Assembly: GCF_009690905.1 (NCBI RefSeq)
Contig: NZ_VOSW01000027.1
Span: 32,769 to 96,768 of the forward strand
Source of the DNA: Paraburkholderia madseniana
GTDB lineage: Bacteria; Pseudomonadota; Gammaproteobacteria; Burkholderiales; Burkholderiaceae
Direction of reading: 5' to 3'
Length of the DNA stretch: 64,000 bases
Shown: one piece after another, positions 27,387-36,007 of the stretch
Layout of the letters: each line of letters begins with the position of its first letter
How positions within the stretch are numbered: position 1 is the stretch's first letter
Program-made: the position numbers and the translations under genes
The notes under the pieces: model-generated
Database searches by the model: none
Told to the model about the DNA's origin: nothing
Seen by the model: only the letters and a program-made list of their open reading frames with translations

Positions 27387-28496
27387 TTAGCCGCCGATGT
27401 ACGACATTTCCACGCGGCGGGCGTCCTGCGCGCGGGGTGCGGCTGCATTGCTGCCGCGCAATTGCGAATAACGGTCGCTGCGGCCTTGCCAGATTTCGGC
27501 GACGGCGGTGGCGATATCGGCGTCGCTCGCGCCGCTGCGAAGCAACGCGCGCAGATCGTGACCGGACGAGGCGAACAGGCACAGATACAGCTTGCCCTCG
27601 GTCGACAGACGCGCTCGCGTACAACTCCCGCAAAACGCGCGTGTCACACTCGAAATCACGCCGATTTCGCCACCGCCATCCACGTAACCCCAGCGCTGGG
27701 CGGTTTCTGCCGCACTGTGCGCTTCGAGCGGCATGAGCGGGAAATGCTCGGCGATGCGCGTCACGACGTCGGCGGAAGGCAGCACCTCGGTCATGTTCCA
27801 GCCGTTCGACGTGCCCACGTCCATGTACTCGATAAAGCGCAGTACCGTGCCCGAGTCCTTAAAATGACGCGCCATTGGCACGATTTCGCCGTCGTTGGTG
27901 CCACGTTTGACGACCATGTTGACTTTCACCGGCGCGAGCCCCACCGCTTGCGCCGCGGCGATCCCGTCCAGCACGTCGGCGACCGCGAAGTCGGCGTCGT
28001 TCATGCGGCGAAACAGGGTGTCGTCGAGCGCGTCGAGACTCACCGTCACGCGGGTCAGGCCGGCGTCTTTCAGGCTGCGCGCCTTGCGCTCCAGCAGCGA
28101 GCCGTTGGTGGTCAGCGTCAGATCGAGTGGGCGGCCTTCCGGCGTGGCGAGTTGCGCGAGCCGTTCGATCAGGAATTCCAGATTTTTGCGCAGGAGCGGC
28201 TCGCCACCCGTAAGACGGATTTTCTCGACGCCATGTGCGACGAAGAGCCGCGCCAGCCGTTCGATTTCTTCGAAGCTGAGTAATGCGCTATGCGGCAAGA
28301 ACGCGTAATCCTTGTCGAACACCGCGCGCGGCATGCAGTAGACGCAGCGGAAATTGCAGCGGTCCGTCACCGAGATGCGCAGATCGCGCAGCGGGCGCGC
28401 CAGCGTGTCGTGCAGCGCGCCGCTAGGCGCCTGCACGGGGCCGGTAATGACCGGCACCGCACTGAGATCGGCAACAGGGATGATGCGTCGGGACAT
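27387..28496 (-). CDS. moaA: GTP 3',8-cyclase (radical SAM)
   Basis: 369 residues. It is the first enzyme of molybdenum cofactor biosynthesis, converting GTP to 3',8-cyclo-GTP by radical SAM chemistry. The N-terminal cluster is C47-x3-C51-x2-C54 (CNFRCVYC). The C-terminal second cluster lies in FCGSCTRARL with a further Cys in KLYLCLFA. The protein ends in SYIGG, the conserved C-terminal Gly-Gly tail. It is first in a three-gene operon and is transcribed towards mobA. Confidence 0.96.
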   Translation of the reverse strand: MSRRIIPVADLSAVPVITGPVQAPSGALHDTLARPLRDLRISVTDRCNFRCVYCMPRAVFDKDYAFLPHSALLSFEEIERLARLFVAHGVEKIRLTGGEPLLRKNLEFLIERLAQLATPEGRPLDLTLTTNGSLLERKARSLKDAGLTRVTVSLDALDDTLFRRMNDADFAVADVLDGIAAAQAVGLAPVKVNMVVKRGTNDGEIVPMARHFKDSGTVLRFIEYMDVGTSNGWNMTEVLPSADVVTRIAEHFPLMPLEAHSAAETAQRWGYVDGGGEIGVISSVTRAFCGSCTRARLSTEGKLYLCLFASSGHDLRALLRSGASDADIATAVAEIWQGRSDRYSQLRGSNAAAPRAQDARRVEMSYIGG

Positions 28497-28670
28497 GAAT
28501 TGCTTCGCTTGATGCTTCGTTTCGGGCTGCTCAAGTGCTGCTGCGATTGGAACCTAGATCTTCATTCTAGCGGAAATGCATCCAGCGGCTGCCGGCCTCC
28601 AGACGCCGTCCGGGTATACGGGGAGTGGAATAAAGCCCGCAAGCGGACGGGTGCGCGGCGCCCATAAAAC

Positions 28671-28700
28671 AAAAAGCCCGCCGGTGAGGGCGGGCTTTTT
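28671..28700 (-). terminator. Intrinsic terminator of rne
   Basis: AAAAAGCCCGCC (28671-28682) pairs with GGCGGGCTTTTT (28689-28700). On the minus strand a T-run follows (TTTTTGTTTT). It sits 18 bases after the rne stop. Confidence 0.88.
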
Positions 28701-28717
28701 GCATGGTGGCGGTTCGC

Positions 28718-31700
28718 TTACTGCGGATGCTTACCGGTTTCCACCATTTGCATCGGCGCAGTTTCGACCGGCGGCAATGCCTTACGCTCGCGACCCACGC
28801 GAACCGGCTTGGCCGCTTGCGCAGCAGCTTCCTGCGCGGCCCGCAGCTTGTCGGCGTCGGTGTTCACCCAGACGAGACCGGCTTGTTCCAGCGCCGGCTT
28901 CAGGGCTTCAGCCGACACACCGGTATAACGTGGCGCTTGCGGCGCTTGCGGCGCTTGCGGCACAGCAATGGCAACGGGCGCCGTCTCGACTGCTGCCGGT
29001 TCAACGACCGCTGCAACGACCGGTTGTGCTTCGAAGATATCGGCTTGCCGTGCCGGCTGGGCGGCCGGTGCTTCGACCACTGCTGCCGGAGCGACGGTTT
29101 CCACTGGAGCCGGTGCGGCTTGCGCCTCAACTACCGGAGCAACTGCCGGCGTTTCGACCCGAGCTTCAACCGGGGCTTCAACCTGAGCTTCAAAGCGAGC
29201 GACCGGTTCGGCGAACGAAACCGTCTCGCTGACGGCCGGCGCAACTTGCGCGGCTTCGACCGGCGCGGCAACGGCTTGCGCCACCGGCGCTTCCACTGCC
29301 TGCTCGAACGCAACCGGCACCACCGGCGCTTCTGCGACCGGCACAACCGTTTCCGCCTTCGCAGCCTGCTCGACGGCCGGAGCCGGCGTTTCGGTTACAG
29401 CGTGCAATTCGCTGACGACAACGGTTTCCGTCGCGACAGCAGCGACAACCACTTCCACCGGCTTGACAGCAGTCGCTTCGTTGACTTCAGCCTTGTGCTC
29501 GACCGCTTGATGCGCGGTGCGCACCGGTGCGTCATCGGTCACATTGGTGTTGTCGCCTTCACCTTCCGCAACGTCCGCAGCCAGGTTGCCGTTCACGTCT
29601 TCTTCACGCTCACGACGACCACCACGACGGCCGCGACGGCGACGACGACGCTCTTCACCTTCACGCGCCACCGCTTCCTGATCGACCGGCATACCGTTTT
29701 CGCCCAAGGCGGTCTGGTTTTGCGCCAGTTCTTCAGCCGTTTGCGTGTCGTTCTGCGTCAATGCATCTGCGGCTTCCGGCTGCTGCTTGCGGCGTTCGCC
29801 ACGTTCAGCGCGCTCGCCACGCTCACGGCGTTCACCGCGTTCCTGACGCTCGCCACGTTCGGCGCGCGGTGCGCCCTCGACGGTTTCCGCACGATCGGTG
29901 CCGCGATTGTCGCGGTCACGGTTTTCGCGGCCCTCGCGACCTTCACGCGGCTCACGAGCCTCGCGCGGTTCGCGGCCTTCACGGGCCTCACGCGGTTCAC
30001 GCTGCTCACGATTAGCACGCGGCTCGCGCGATTCACGTGCTTCACGCGGCTCACGACCTTCGCGTGCTTCACGCGGTTCGCGTTCCTCGCGACGCTGCGA
30101 CGGCTGCGGCCCCTGAGCCTGACGGCCGCCGGTCGTGCCTTCGCCACGGCCTGCTGCATCGCGGCCGCCTGCGCCGCTACGGCGGTTGCGGTTGCGATCG
30201 CCGCCGCGTTCGCCGGTGCGCTCACCGCGCTCCGTGCGTTCGCCGCGTTGCGGACGCGTCTGCTTTTCGGTCGTAGCCGGTGCGACAGGCGCTGGCGCGG
30301 CCGGCTGCATGCCGAACAGATTCTTCAACCAGCCGATAAAGCCGCCGCCGGCCGGAGTGACGGCCACCGGTGCCGGAGTTACCGCCGGACGGACCGGCGC
30401 GCTCGGGGCCGGCTTCTCGGGCGTAATGCCCTTGACCGCGGCTTCCTGCTTCGGCTTCACTTCCTCGGCGCGCTTGCTGTAACCGGTTTCCGATTCCAGT
30501 TCGCGGGCTGCTTCTTCGGCCATCTTCCACGAAGCGCGCGGCTCGTCGAGGCGTGCATCGTCGTGACGCAGGCGCTCGAGCTTGTAATGCGGCGTGTCGA
30601 GATGCTTGTTCGGGATCAGAACGACGTTGACCTTGAAACGCGATTCGATCTTGTTGATTTCGGCGCGCTTTTCGTTCAACAGGAAGGCGGTCACTTCGAC
30701 CGGCACCTGGCAATGGATCGCCGCGGTGTTTTCCTTCATCGCTTCTTCTTGAATGATCCGCAGCACTTGCAGCGCGGACGATTCGGTATCGCGGATGTGG
30801 CCCGTGCCGTTACAGCGCGGGCAGGTCACATGGCTGCCTTCCGACAGAGCCGGGCGCAGACGTTGACGCGACAGTTCCATCAGGCCGAAGCGCGAGATCT
30901 TGCCCATCTGGACGCGTGCACGGTCGTGCTTCAACGCGTCTTTCAGGCGTTGCTCGACTTCGCGCTGGCTCTTGGCCGATTCCATGTCGATGAAGTCGAT
31001 CACGATCAGGCCGCCCAGGTCGCGCAGGCGCAACTGGCGGGCCACTTCGTCGGCGGCTTCGAGGTTGGTGCGTGCAGCCGTTTCCTCGATGTCGGCGCCC
31101 TTGGTGGCGCGTGCCGAGTTCACGTCGATCGCGACCAGCGCTTCCGTGTGGTCGATCACGATAGCGCCGCCCGAAGGCAGTGGGACCGTGCGCGAGTACG
31201 CGGTTTCGATCTGGTGTTCGATCTGGAAGCGCGAGAAAAGCGGCACGTCGTCGTGATACCGCTTCACCTTGCTGACATTATCCGGCATCACGATATCCAT
31301 GAAGGCGCGAGCCTGGTCATGGATTTCGGTGGTGTCGATCAGGATTTCGCCGATATCCGGCTGGAAATAGTCACGAATCGCGCGAATAACGAGGCTCGAT
31401 TCGAGATAAATCAGCATCGGCTGGCCGCTCGAACCGCTTTGCGACGCAGCTTCGATGGCGCGCCACAGTTGCATCAGGTAGTTCAGGTCCCACTGCAGTT
31501 CTTCGGCGGAGCGGCCAATCCCGGCCGTGCGCGCGATGATGCTCATGCCTTCCGGCAATTGCAGTTGCGCCATGGTTTCGCGCAGTTCCTGGCGGTCGTC
31601 GCCTTCGATCCGGCGCGATACGCCACCGCCGCGCGGGTTGTTCGGCATCAGAACCAGATACCGGCCGGCGAGCGAGATGAAGGTGGTGAGGGCCGCGCCC

Positions 31701-32032
31701 TTGTTGCCGCGTTCTTCCTTTTCGACCTGAACGATCAGTTCCTGGCCTTCACGGAGGGCGTCCTGAATGCGCGCGGAGCGCATGTCGACGCCGTCACGGA
31801 AATACTGGCGGGCGACTTCCTTGAACGGCAAAAAGCCGTGGCGGTCTTCGCCGTAGTTGACGAAACAGGCTTCGAGCGACGGCTCGATGCGGGTGATGAT
31901 GCCCTTGTAAATATTGCCTTTGCGTTGTTCGCGCCCGGCGGTTTCGATGTCGATATCGATGAGTTTTTGCCCATCGACGATGGCGACGCGCAGTTCTTCC
32001 TGCTGCGTCGCGTTGAACAACATTCGTTTCAT
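28718..32032 (-). CDS. rne: Ribonuclease E
   Basis: 1,104 residues. It is the endonuclease that initiates mRNA decay and rRNA/tRNA maturation and scaffolds the degradosome. The catalytic half aligns residue-for-residue in numbering with E. coli: S1 domain about 35-125, catalytic D303 (AIDVNS) and D346 (VIDFIDM), and Zn-link cysteines C404 and C407 (CPRCNGTG). From about residue 520 the sequence is disordered. It contains an Arg/Glu-rich block at about 640-755 built of EPREA/REGR-type repeats, then an Ala/Val/Pro/Glu tail. This tail should carry RNA- and partner-binding elements but shares no visible motif with the E. coli degradosome tail. It is divergent from rluC, as in enterobacteria. Confidence 0.97.
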   Translation of the reverse strand: MKRMLFNATQQEELRVAIVDGQKLIDIDIETAGREQRKGNIYKGIITRIEPSLEACFVNYGEDRHGFLPFKEVARQYFRDGVDMRSARIQDALREGQELIVQVEKEERGNKGAALTTFISLAGRYLVLMPNNPRGGGVSRRIEGDDRQELRETMAQLQLPEGMSIIARTAGIGRSAEELQWDLNYLMQLWRAIEAASQSGSSGQPMLIYLESSLVIRAIRDYFQPDIGEILIDTTEIHDQARAFMDIVMPDNVSKVKRYHDDVPLFSRFQIEHQIETAYSRTVPLPSGGAIVIDHTEALVAIDVNSARATKGADIEETAARTNLEAADEVARQLRLRDLGGLIVIDFIDMESAKSQREVEQRLKDALKHDRARVQMGKISRFGLMELSRQRLRPALSEGSHVTCPRCNGTGHIRDTESSALQVLRIIQEEAMKENTAAIHCQVPVEVTAFLLNEKRAEINKIESRFKVNVVLIPNKHLDTPHYKLERLRHDDARLDEPRASWKMAEEAARELESETGYSKRAEEVKPKQEAAVKGITPEKPAPSAPVRPAVTPAPVAVTPAGGGFIGWLKNLFGMQPAAPAPVAPATTEKQTRPQRGERTERGERTGERGGDRNRNRRSGAGGRDAAGRGEGTTGGRQAQGPQPSQRREEREPREAREGREPREARESREPRANREQREPREAREGREPREAREPREGREGRENRDRDNRGTDRAETVEGAPRAERGERQERGERRERGERAERGERRKQQPEAADALTQNDTQTAEELAQNQTALGENGMPVDQEAVAREGEERRRRRRGRRGGRREREEDVNGNLAADVAEGEGDNTNVTDDAPVRTAHQAVEHKAEVNEATAVKPVEVVVAAVATETVVVSELHAVTETPAPAVEQAAKAETVVPVAEAPVVPVAFEQAVEAPVAQAVAAPVEAAQVAPAVSETVSFAEPVARFEAQVEAPVEARVETPAVAPVVEAQAAPAPVETVAPAAVVEAPAAQPARQADIFEAQPVVAAVVEPAAVETAPVAIAVPQAPQAPQAPRYTGVSAEALKPALEQAGLVWVNTDADKLRAAQEAAAQAAKPVRVGRERKALPPVETAPMQMVETGKHPQ

Positions 32033-32182
32033 TGAACGGCTCCAGGCGGCTTAGCTAGCCCTCAGCTGCGCGGTTGTCAGTCGCGAGAGCCACGAGGGCA
32101 GCGGCATGCCGCGCCTTATTGTGTTTTCACAAGCACGCTGGAGCGGGAAAAATGGCGGGAGAATTGCCTGAGAGGGCCCGGC

Positions 32183-32216
32183 CCCATTGAAAAATGGGCA
32201 CGGTGCCGCAGGGCAC
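32183..32216 (-). promoter_or_regulatory. Paired hairpins in the rne leader
   Basis: CCCATT (32183-32188) pairs with AATGGG (32193-32198), and GTGCC (32203-32207) pairs with GGCAC (32212-32216), each with a 4-base loop. In the rne mRNA they lie about 150-185 bases before the start codon. Confidence 0.45.
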
Positions 32217-32421
32217 ATGCGAACACGGCTTCAAATAACGACCCGACACGCCGCGGGTTCTGCCAGCAGACCTTCATAAGCCTTTCGTCCACTCGCGCCG
32301 GTGCGCCAACTGGGCGCGTGACCGGAGGGCCGGAGGCTGCGGTCATGCCGCAGCGGGAAGTTCGCGCAGTCGGCGCGTCTTTTCTCGCTGGGGGTGTCTC
32401 GCCTCATTTTGACGTCGCCAT

Positions 32422-32442
32422 GTCTTGTATTTTCTACAAGAC
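32422..32442. repeat. 8-bp perfect inverted repeat in the rne/rluC gap
   Basis: GTCTTGTA, a 5-base spacer (TTTTC), then TACAAGAC. There is no following T-run on either strand, so it is not an intrinsic terminator. Operator or RNA structure are both possible. Confidence 0.6.
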
Positions 32443-32618
32443 GCCTCGGGCGCACGCCGTATTTTCGCAACTCGCAGCTTCCTACAGCAAGGCGTCAGAC
32501 CGCCCGATACCGAAGCTGAAAGTTAAATTCTTTTTTACCAAAATTCCGTTACCGTCGAAGCCGACCTTGACCGAACGCGCCTGTGGGCGCCGTCCCTGCC
32601 GGGCACTGACTTCGTGCG

Positions 32619-32632
32619 TGCAACATGTTGCA
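32619..32632. promoter_or_regulatory. 14-bp perfect palindrome upstream of rluC
   Basis: TGCAACATGTTGCA is its own reverse complement. It lies about 40 bases before a possible -10 (TAAAAT) and 133 bases before the rluC ATG. It is a candidate operator for an unidentified dimeric regulator. Confidence 0.45.
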
Positions 32633-32764
32633 TCTCATTTTCAGGGTGAGCAACCAGACCCCGGCGCAAGTAAAATAACGGTTTATCGCTTGCGCCTGCG
32701 CAATCCGCCCGAATTCCGGACACTGCGCCGGCCGCCGCAGACTGCTGGGCAAATTATATTCATA

Positions 32765-33799
32765 ATGAAAGAGTTAGGCAAAATATCCCAGAAATCGGTC
32801 GCAAGCGACCAGGTCTCGATGATCGAGATCGACGACAGTGCGGCCGGACAGCGCATTGATAACTTCCTTTTGCGCGTCTGTAAGGGCGTGCCAAAAAGCC
32901 ATATTTACCGCATCCTGCGTAGCGGCGAGGTGCGTGTGAATAAGGGTCGGATAGACGCGCAGTACCGCCTCGAACTGGGCGATCTGGTGCGCGTGCCGCC
33001 CATCCGCGTCGCTCAACCGAACGAGGCGATCGCCCAGGCGCCGGTGCCGAGCGCCGATTTTAAAATTATTTTTGAAGACGAGCATATGCTCGTGATCGAC
33101 AAACCGGCCGGTGTGGCGGTTCACGGTGGGAGCGGCGTCGCGTTCGGCGTGATCGAACAGATGCGCGAAGCCCGGCCCCAGGCGAAATTCCTCGAATTGG
33201 TGCATCGGCTGGACCGTGAAACGTCCGGCATCCTGATGCTCGCCAAAAAGCGCTCCGCGCTCGTCAATCTGCACGAGCAGATTCGCGAGAACAAGATGGA
33301 TAAGCGCTACTATGCGTGCGTCCACGGCGAATGGGCGAGTGACTGGGGCCGCCGCCGCGCGGTCAAGGAGCCGCTGCATAAGTATTTGACTGCGGACGGC
33401 GAGAGGCGCGTGCGCGTCCAGGCCGACGGCCTCGCGTCGCACACGGTTTTCAATCTGATTGACCGCTGGCCGGAGTACGCGCTGCTCGAGGCGGAACTGA
33501 AGACCGGCCGCACGCATCAGATTCGCGTCCATTTGCAGCATCTGGAACTGCCGATCGTCGGCGATGCCAAATACGGCGACTTCGCGCTGAACAAGGCGCT
33601 GGCCCGCGCCAATGCGAAGCCTAGCCTGAAACGCATGTTCCTGCACGCATACCGCCTTAAGCTGACGCATCCGGCAACCGGCGCGCCCGTGCAGTTCGAG
33701 GCGCCGCTGCCGGCCGAATGCCGCAGTTTCGTGGCGCAGCTCAATGAATTACGTGAATTACGAAATGGGTCAAACCCGGAGACGACACCGCATGGCTAG
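32765..33799 (+). CDS. rluC: Ribosomal large subunit pseudouridine synthase C
   Basis: 344 residues. It converts specific uridines of 23S rRNA to pseudouridine. An N-terminal S4 domain (GQRIDNFLLRVCKGVPKSHIYRILRSGEVRVN, residues 28-59) is followed by the RluA-type catalytic domain, with Asp150 in HRLDRETSGILML. The start at 32765 gives the normal length; the frame runs 149 codons further upstream without family similarity. The HAD gene starts within its last 8 bases. Confidence 0.94.
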   Translation: MKELGKISQKSVASDQVSMIEIDDSAAGQRIDNFLLRVCKGVPKSHIYRILRSGEVRVNKGRIDAQYRLELGDLVRVPPIRVAQPNEAIAQAPVPSADFKIIFEDEHMLVIDKPAGVAVHGGSGVAFGVIEQMREARPQAKFLELVHRLDRETSGILMLAKKRSALVNLHEQIRENKMDKRYYACVHGEWASDWGRRRAVKEPLHKYLTADGERRVRVQADGLASHTVFNLIDRWPEYALLEAELKTGRTHQIRVHLQHLELPIVGDAKYGDFALNKALARANAKPSLKRMFLHAYRLKLTHPATGAPVQFEAPLPAECRSFVAQLNELRELRNGSNPETTPHG

Positions 33800-34451
33800 A
33801 GAGCAATTTGATCTGATCGTCTTCGACTGGGACGGAACGCTGATGGATTCGACCGCGCACATCACGCGCAGCATCCAGTCGGCATGCCGCGATCTCGGTC
33901 TGCCGGTTCCCGCCGATGAGGCCGCCAGCTACGTGATCGGCCTCGGCCTGCGCGACGCGCTGCAAATCGCCGCGCCTACGCTCGCTCCGTCCGACTACCC
34001 GCGTCTGGCGGAGCGCTATCGCTTCCACTATTTAGTGAAGGACCAGACCACCGAGCTGTTCGTCGGCGTGCGCGAGATGCTGCAGGAATTGCGCGATCAG
34101 GGTTATCTGCTGGCGGTGGCGACCGGCAAGAGCCGCGTCGGGCTGAACCGCGCGCTCGACCAGTCGCGTCTGACGAGCCTGTTCGACGGCACCCGTTGTG
34201 CGGACGAAACCTTCTCGAAGCCGCATCCCGCGATGCTGCACGAGCTTACGCGTGAACTGGGGCAGGATCCGGCGCGCACGGTGATGGTGGGGGATACGAC
34301 GCACGATCTGCAAATGGCGATCAATGCGGGCGTCGCGGGCATTGGTGTCACATACGGCGCGCATCCTGCCGGCTCGTTGACGGCTTTGTCGCCGAAATTC
34401 GTCGCCTCCAGCGTGACCGACCTGTCCGGCTGGCTGCGAGAGAACGCGTGA
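33792..34451 (+). CDS. HAD-superfamily hydrolase, subfamily IA
   Basis: 219 residues with all HAD motifs: FDWDGTLMDS (nucleophile Asp12, Asp14), the Thr of VATGKSR, Lys in FSKPHPAM, and MVGDTTHDLQMA. The helical cap between residues 18 and 85 is type C1, as in phosphoglycolate phosphatases. Substrate unknown. It overlaps the rluC 3' end by 8 bases and its stop overlaps the Rieske gene's GTG start, so the genes are in one operon. Confidence 0.9.
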   Translation: MAREQFDLIVFDWDGTLMDSTAHITRSIQSACRDLGLPVPADEAASYVIGLGLRDALQIAAPTLAPSDYPRLAERYRFHYLVKDQTTELFVGVREMLQELRDQGYLLAVATGKSRVGLNRALDQSRLTSLFDGTRCADETFSKPHPAMLHELTRELGQDPARTVMVGDTTHDLQMAINAGVAGIGVTYGAHPAGSLTALSPKFVASSVTDLSGWLRENA

Positions 34452-34852
34452 GTACGGGTATGACCGAGACGGCGACGGAAGCGGTTCGCATTTGCGCGTC
34501 CGAAGAACTGGTCGATGGCGGCGCCGGCGTGCGGCGCGCGGCCAGGCTCGGCGGTGGCGACGTCGTGATATTTTTTGTTCGCTATGATGGCCGTGCATAC
34601 GGCTATTTGAATCGCTGCGCGCACGTGCCGATGGAACTCGACTGGGCCGAAGGGCAGTTCTTCGAATCGTCCGGTTTATACTTGATGTGCGCCACACATG
34701 GCGCGATTTACGCGCCAGATACGGGCAAATGCGTCGGCGGCCCGTGCCGAGGCGGCCGGTTGCGTCCCGTCCAGGTTGACGAGCGGGACACACCTGAAGG
34801 CCGTGCCGTGTTCTGGCTGCCGGACGGTGAACTGCGTCCGGCCACGCCCTGA
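34448..34852 (+). CDS. Rieske [2Fe-2S] protein
   Basis: 134 residues with the Rieske cluster ligands C-x-H (Cys58, His60 in CAHVPMELDW) and C-x2-H (CATHGAIY). No catalytic oxygenase domain is attached, so it is a stand-alone ferredoxin-like Rieske protein. The GTG start at 34448 overlaps the HAD stop (GTGA); ATG 34460 is an alternative. The electron partner is unknown. The position between the HAD hydrolase and an S49 peptidase is a recurring neighbourhood in Burkholderia but has no known functional logic. Confidence 0.88.
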   Translation: MSTGMTETATEAVRICASEELVDGGAGVRRAARLGGGDVVIFFVRYDGRAYGYLNRCAHVPMELDWAEGQFFESSGLYLMCATHGAIYAPDTGKCVGGPCRGGRLRPVQVDERDTPEGRAVFWLPDGELRPATP

Positions 34853-34885
34853 TTTTTCTCCTCTTCGACCTTTCCACTGCACCGC

Positions 34886-35890
34886 ATGTCCGACAATTTG
34901 ACTCCCGAACCGAAGGAACCGTCCCTGACAGGCCGTCCCCGCACGCCTGCCGATGAGCCGGGGTGGGAGCGCGCCGCGCTCGAGCGCATCGCGCTTGCGG
35001 CAATCACCGAGCAGCGCGCGGCACGCCGCTGGAAGATTTTCTTCCGATTTGTGTTCCTGATCGTCCTGCTGCTGGCGGTATGGGGCGCGTTCGAATTCTC
35101 GGGCGACAAGGTGACGGCCACAGGCCGGCATACGGCCATGATCACGCTTGACGGCGAAATCTCTGCTGATACGAACGCGAACGCGGAAGATGTCAACACT
35201 GCGCTTGAAAGTGCGTTCGGCGACGCCGGTACGGCAGGCGTGATCCTGCGCTGTAACAGCCCGGGCGGCAGCCCGGTGCAGGCCGGCATTATCTACAACG
35301 AGATCCGCCGGCTACGCGCCAAGTATCCGTCGATCCCGTTGTATGTCGTGGTCGGCGACATGTGCGCGTCGGGTGGCTATTACGCGGCCGCGGCGGCGGA
35401 CAAGATTTACGTGGACAAGGCGAGCATCGTTGGTTCGATTGGCGTGCTGATGGATAGCTTCGGCTTCACGGGCTTGATGGATAAGCTGGGGATCCAGCGC
35501 CGCCTGCACACTTCGGGTGAGAACAAGGGCTTTTTCGACCCGTTCTCGCCGGAAACCCCGAAGATGGACGAACATGCGCAGGACATGCTCGATCAGATCC
35601 ACGCGCAGTTCATCGACGCCGTGCGTGAAGGTCGCGGCAAGCGCCTGCACGAAACGCCGGACATGTTCTCGGGCCTTTTCTGGACGGGGCAGAAGAGCGT
35701 CGAACTGGGGCTTGCAGATGGTTTCGGCGACGCGGACTACGTCGCGCGCGACCTTTTCAAGGCGCCGGATATCGTCGACTACACGGTCAAGGAGAGCATT
35801 ACGGACCGCGTAGCGCGCAAGTTCGGTGCGGCAGTCGGCAGTGGCGCCGTTCATGCGATGGCGCTTGGCGGGAAGATGAATTTGCGGTGA
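34886..35890 (+). CDS. S49 (SppA-type) signal-peptide peptidase
   Basis: 334 residues. A single N-terminal membrane segment at about 50-70 (FFRFVFLIVLLLAVWGAFEF) anchors a periplasmic S49 domain. The nucleophile is Ser162 in MCASGGYYAA, and Lys214 in GENKGFFDP is the likely general base. The single-domain size is that of short SppA (SppA_36K) rather than the duplicated E. coli SppA. It degrades cleaved signal peptides or membrane protein fragments. It is the last gene of the rluC operon and is followed by a strong terminator. Confidence 0.92.
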   Translation: MSDNLTPEPKEPSLTGRPRTPADEPGWERAALERIALAAITEQRAARRWKIFFRFVFLIVLLLAVWGAFEFSGDKVTATGRHTAMITLDGEISADTNANAEDVNTALESAFGDAGTAGVILRCNSPGGSPVQAGIIYNEIRRLRAKYPSIPLYVVVGDMCASGGYYAAAAADKIYVDKASIVGSIGVLMDSFGFTGLMDKLGIQRRLHTSGENKGFFDPFSPETPKMDEHAQDMLDQIHAQFIDAVREGRGKRLHETPDMFSGLFWTGQKSVELGLADGFGDADYVARDLFKAPDIVDYTVKESITDRVARKFGAAVGSGAVHAMALGGKMNLR

Positions 35891-35900
35891 TCTAATGCGG

Positions 35901-35944
35901 AAAAAGCCCCGTGCGGTTGAGTGTCGACCGCGCGGGGCTTTTTT
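35901..35944. terminator. Bidirectional terminator between S49 peptidase and RsmI-like gene
   Basis: AAAAAGCCCCG (35901-35911) pairs with CGGGGCTTTTT (35933-35943). Inner arms GCGGT (35913-35917) and ACCGC (35927-35931) extend the stem. T-rich tracts follow on both strands, so it can serve both convergent genes. Confidence 0.85.
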
Positions 35945-36007
35945 GTTTTTGCCGCTAGTTAAACCGCGACCGATCGGCAAGCTGATCTGCTTGAGCCGCA
36001 GCAGCGG

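Larger units (their letters stand above)
32033..32764. other. 732-bp divergent rne/rluC intergenic region
   Basis: This is the longest gene-free stretch in the window. It holds paired hairpins in the likely rne leader (32183-32216), an 8-bp perfect inverted repeat (32422-32442) and a 14-bp palindrome (32619-32632). A TAAAAT box at 32671-32676 could be an rluC -10. The long leader fits the autoregulated 5' UTR known for E. coli rne. No open frame with a credible start or coding bias was seen. Confidence 0.5.

Noticed and set aside
29770..30115. Repeat block as a possible CRISPR or mobile element
   Set aside because: The repeats are in-frame Arg/Glu codons of the RNase E tail, without spacers or regular direct-repeat structure.
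28703..32035. Long open frame antisense to rne (about 1,110 codons)
   Set aside because: It mirrors the repetitive, GC-biased rne coding sequence; it has no family features and the rne reading carries all catalytic motifs.
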